A DNA stretch of 64,000 bases from the NCBI GenBank assembly GCA_949825065.1, contig OX463842.1:33782480-33846479 (forward strand), given 5' to 3'. The notes below the pieces were generated by a model, which saw only the letters and a program-made list of their open reading frames with translations, had not been told where the DNA came from and ran no database searches. Source of the stretch: Odontocerum albicorne. Lineage: Eukaryota > Arthropoda > Insecta > Trichoptera > Odontoceridae. The position numbers were made by a program, and so were the translations under genes. Shown piece by piece: positions 60,692 to 64,000 of the stretch (the first letter of the stretch is position 1; every line of letters starts with the position of its first letter).

Positions 60692-62136
60692 GTATGCTAG
60701 TAGCGAGAATGCAAGTTGCTCATCAAAAAATTACTAATAATATATCTGTTTTCTTGCAATTTGTGCTTTGAAGTTGAATTTATTTCCGTTTGTGAAACGA
60801 CTTATATTGTCGAAAATAAACTTCAAAAATATATTTTCTTTCATTCTAACTGTTTGCATGGTTTGTCTCAATTCTTATAGTTGCATTAATAACTCTTAAC
60901 AAGAAGTATAAAATTAATGGTTTTTTTTCATCCTAATTAATAAATACATTTTAAACAAATGAAAACAATCGACACACCCTTTTTAGTTTTTCAGAAGTTA
61001 AATATAATCAATCACTTGAGCATGGTCTTTATTCTATGAAACCTTATCATTTATTTTTGTATAGTCAAGTTTGAGACTTTTTTACTATCCTGTCAATGTG
61101 CAGTTATTTTTAATTGAATGTATTTAATAGATAACAAAACATATTATAAAACTAATTGGTTCTTTTTACTGCATTTATGAATTTAATTGAAAATATTTTC
61201 CCAGGCAGTGTAACTTTTAGGTCATGAATCGATCATAATGAGATTTAGTAAACATGTTCAAAGTGTAGAAACTTAAATTCTGTCAACTATAGTAAGTGGC
61301 GCTCAACCTTTCTGATGGAAAACTGTTTTTTAAGATTTACTCCTAAGCTAAGCATCTAATCAAAATTAACTAATGCGTTTTCATATGTCAATGGTTTTTT
61401 TTCCAAGAGCACTCAATCTTTTTTTATATAACCTAAAATTTACCTTTAATAAGGTTTAATATAAATTTTTGTACTTTTTTGTTGAAGATGACTCGACTAT
61501 TTTTTAACAGTTTCTATATTTTGGGATATTTTTGCATTAAACATTTATGTAGTTCTCGGCTCAAGCTAGGCAATTTAATTTATTTTTTTCGAAATATAAA
61601 AATCCTTAAATAATGTGTTTTTTAAATCATCAATGAAAACTGCAATAACAATTCTGCAAATTTGTGACTGAATCTAAAAAAAAGGATTTTTTTATATCTT
61701 TTTAAATAAACTGATATATTTTAATTCCATTATAACTCCTATTTAGAGTGAATGGTGGCCACAATAACCCTTAGTACATAGTTATTTTGTTTGTCATTGT
61801 CCTTATTTTCGTCATTTATTACCATTTTCTGAATACACTTAGCCTGTTATTAATAACATAAGCCACTAGCAGACTTTTAGATTGCAAAGCATATAAAGCT
61901 CTGTATGATTGATGGGCAACCTAGAGTCTGATGTGTCTGTACCCTTAGATTAATCAAATTAGGAGCAAAGACTGTGCAATTTAACGATAGTTGAATTAAA
62001 TAATTTATTTTAGTTAAAAAAAGGAGTTATATAGATTATATTAATTAATAGACTAAGTGATAACATACAAATGTGGGGATTATTGAATGCATTTCATAAA
62101 TATCAACAAAAAGGATATTTTTTTATTTGTTGTTTT
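60692..62136. other. 3' flank or further intron; no exon seen
   Basis: AT-rich. Contains the AATAAA at 60815. No coding stretch that continues the Fat-like tail was recognised. Confidence 0.4.
60815..60820 (+). terminator. Possible poly(A) signal AATAAA
   Basis: AATAAA about 125 bp after the TAA. Such hexamers are common in DNA this AT-rich, so this supports exon 33 as terminal only weakly. Confidence 0.25.
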
Positions 62137-62335
62137 GAGACCTCTGTGGCCTATGTTAGTTGATAAGACGCCTGTCTCCCAACCCAGGGGTTGTGGGTTC
62201 CATTTCCCATCTATTTAAAAAAAATCCAATCTGGTTTTCACTGAAGGCCTCAACATCTTTCTGGTTAGTTGAAAGAGATTTCTACATGACAATAAGCCTG
62301 CCAAGTTGTAGTGTATACAACATAAGTGTAATAAA
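62137..62335 (+). mobile_element. tRNA-derived SINE, plus strand, with tail
   Basis: GACCTCTGTGGCCTATGTTA, GGGTTGTGGGTTCCATTTCC, CTGGTTTTCACTGAAGGCC, TTTCTGGTTAGTTGAAAGAG and the 3' end GTATACAACATAAGTGTAAT then AATAAAATACAATAAA. Confidence 0.88.
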
Positions 62336-62624
62336 ATACAATAAATATCACTTCGAGACATGTTATTATTTTTTAGCAACATGTTATATATTCATTGAAA
62401 AGTAAAAAATTAGATAGGACTTGGGATGCCAAAATGGTTACTCGACCGCTGAGCCTGTACCTTTCTAGTCATACACTTGTATGTCACAAAGGGTTCAAAA
62501 ATAGTTATTTAACCGCTTAGCCTACATCTTTCTAGTAATACACCTGTATGTCGCAAAGGGTTCACAATATGTTATGCTAAGGAAGTTTAAGATATTTTAA
62601 TATACACTCGTATTTATACAATAC

Positions 62625-64000
62625 ACCCGATTCTCTTTTTGCACGGAATTTTTTGCACTGTTTTGATATAACACGGTCCAAGAAAACAGACCAATTAGTT
62701 TTTGCTTTAACACGGTTTAAAAAAAAAAGAAAAAAAATCTTTATAAAAATAAATTGTGTTGCATGGTCGCTTATAATGCGCGTATGTTGTCACCGAATGT
62801 TTCCCAGGCATAAGAAGCACCACTAGCAGTCATCAACATCGAGTCTGTCCGAAGGATGTGCTACGTGCTTCATCTGCAGCTAAAATTATATGTTTTTGTA
62901 TTTCGAGATCGTGATAAGTTACCCTAAAATGTCGGTAAATACAACAAAGAAAAATGAAAGAACAACAATTCCTTTGGAGACCAAGATGAATATTTTAGAT
63001 CGTTTTAAAAAGGGGGAAAGTGCAGCGTCTTTTGGCTGAATTTTTGGTTTGAACTAATCTACAATAAAAACGATTAAAAGAAATGGTGCTGCTATTACAA
63101 GATCTGTAGCTTCTGAAACAAAATTAATTGCTAAATCGTGATCATACACAAGATATTATTCAAGAAAAAATGGAGAAGGCTTTAATAATATGGATAGAAA
63201 AAAATAACCTTAAAAAGGCACCAGTAGATGGTAAAACCATCAAAGAGATGGCATTACGATTTTACAAGAAGATTAATGAACTGGAGTCGTCAAGGGTGTC
63301 ACTTCTGTCTGGTCATAAAAAGAAGGATGAATTTGTGGCAAGTACGGAATGGCTTAAAAAATTCTTCAGAATACATACACTGCATAATATAAAAATGAGA
63401 GGTGAAATTTAATCTGCAGAGAAGACTGGTCGTGAAGAATTTCTGCCAAAACTAGCCAAAATAATTTAAGAAGTCGGTTACACCTCAGACCAAGTTTTCA
63501 ACACAGATGAAACTGGTATTTTTTGGAAGGAAATGCCAAGCAGAATCCATAAAATCAGAGAAGCCATCCACCCTAAATGCATGCTTGAGACCACTTTGGC
63601 CAGAATGTGTAAAGCTCAAAAACCTTGTATCCATAAATATGACCAACTTACATTCTGATATCATCACTTTGTCACATGCAATTGGCTTTGAAGAATTAAC
63701 AATAGAAGATATTACAGAATTGATAACTGATGAAGTACTTAATGAAGAACAAATTCTAGAGATTGTTTCAGAGAATGTAGATGATTCAACGTTAGTTCAT
63801 AGTAGCAATGATGGAGTGATTCCACTAACAAAATTATAACCTATGTTAATTCATATACAAAACCAGTGAAACAACACAAACACAAGATGTTAATTTTTAA
63901 GTTTGAGAATTTTATATTAACAGTTGACCAATTTATATATGTTCACTGTATCTTTTTTTTTACAGTTTTTTTTTGTACAGTAGTCTCTGGAACGTATCCC
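62625..64000 (+). mobile_element. pogo/Tigger (CENP-B-like) transposon, decayed, runs to window end
   Basis: Plus strand. Near 62930: MSVNTTKKNERTTIPLETKM then ILDRFKKGESAASFG, the first helix-turn-helix. 63128-63412: QEKMEKALIIWIEKNN ... FYKKINELE ... TEWLKKFF, the CENP-B second HTH. Near 63496: VFNTDETGIFWKEMPSR, the first catalytic Asp of the DDE domain. The middle of the DDE domain is missing; the acidic C-terminus resumes near 63650 (FEELTIEDITELITDE). Stops and a frameshift mark it as dead. TACAGTAGTCTCTGGAACGT at the window edge is a likely right terminus. Confidence 0.85.

Overview
This window is AT-rich animal nuclear DNA, most likely from an insect. Evidence: a many-exon gene with GT-AG introns, long AT-rich introns, many mariner elements, tRNA-derived SINEs and fragments of non-LTR retrotransposons. 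There is no sign of bacterial, organellar or viral genes. I cannot name the species from the sequence alone.

One host gene dominates. On the + strand, 33 exons between about 11811 and 60691 join in a single unbroken reading frame, with every splice phase agreeing from one exon to the next. They encode about 3,340 residues of a giant Fat-family cadherin, without its N-terminus. The order is about 23 cadherin repeats, a membrane-proximal region with an RRKR furin-like site, 2 EGF domains, one laminin-G domain, 4 EGF domains, a transmembrane helix and a cytoplasmic tail with TLRSYGSAG and GYHWDCSDW motifs. One laminin-G domain flanked by EGFs fits the Fat-like group (Drosophila kugelei/fat2, vertebrate FAT1-3) rather than Drosophila Fat, which has two. 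Fat-like proteins have about 34 cadherin repeats, so roughly 11 repeats, the signal peptide and the promoter lie upstream, probably outside the window.

Regions. 1-11810: no host exon recognised; SINE copies, two or three kinds of LINE fragment, a deleted Tc1/mariner-like element, a foldback repeat and a deleted mariner. 11811-40831: twenty-one small or medium cadherin exons in transposon-littered introns. 40953-43753: one 2.8-kb exon with the last cadherin repeats, two EGFs and the start of laminin-G. 45300-60691: rest of laminin-G, EGFs, transmembrane helix and tail. 60692-64000: 3' flank or further intron with a SINE and a decayed pogo/Tigger element.

The transposons sit in introns and flanks, not in recognised exons. 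At least seven mariner/Tc1-like copies are present, five with clear terminal inverted repeats, all decayed or internally deleted. Points worth a second look: a likely upstream cadherin exon (11811-11915), a possible 24-nt in-phase microexon (27848-27871), tandem in-phase donors in the cytoplasmic tail (55249/55294), a stop codon overlapping a perfect donor consensus (60688), a duplicated splice donor (46196/46240), a piggyBac-type MITE with repeated palindromes, and an over-represented octamer TACTCGTA/TACGAGTA concentrated in the first 12 kb.
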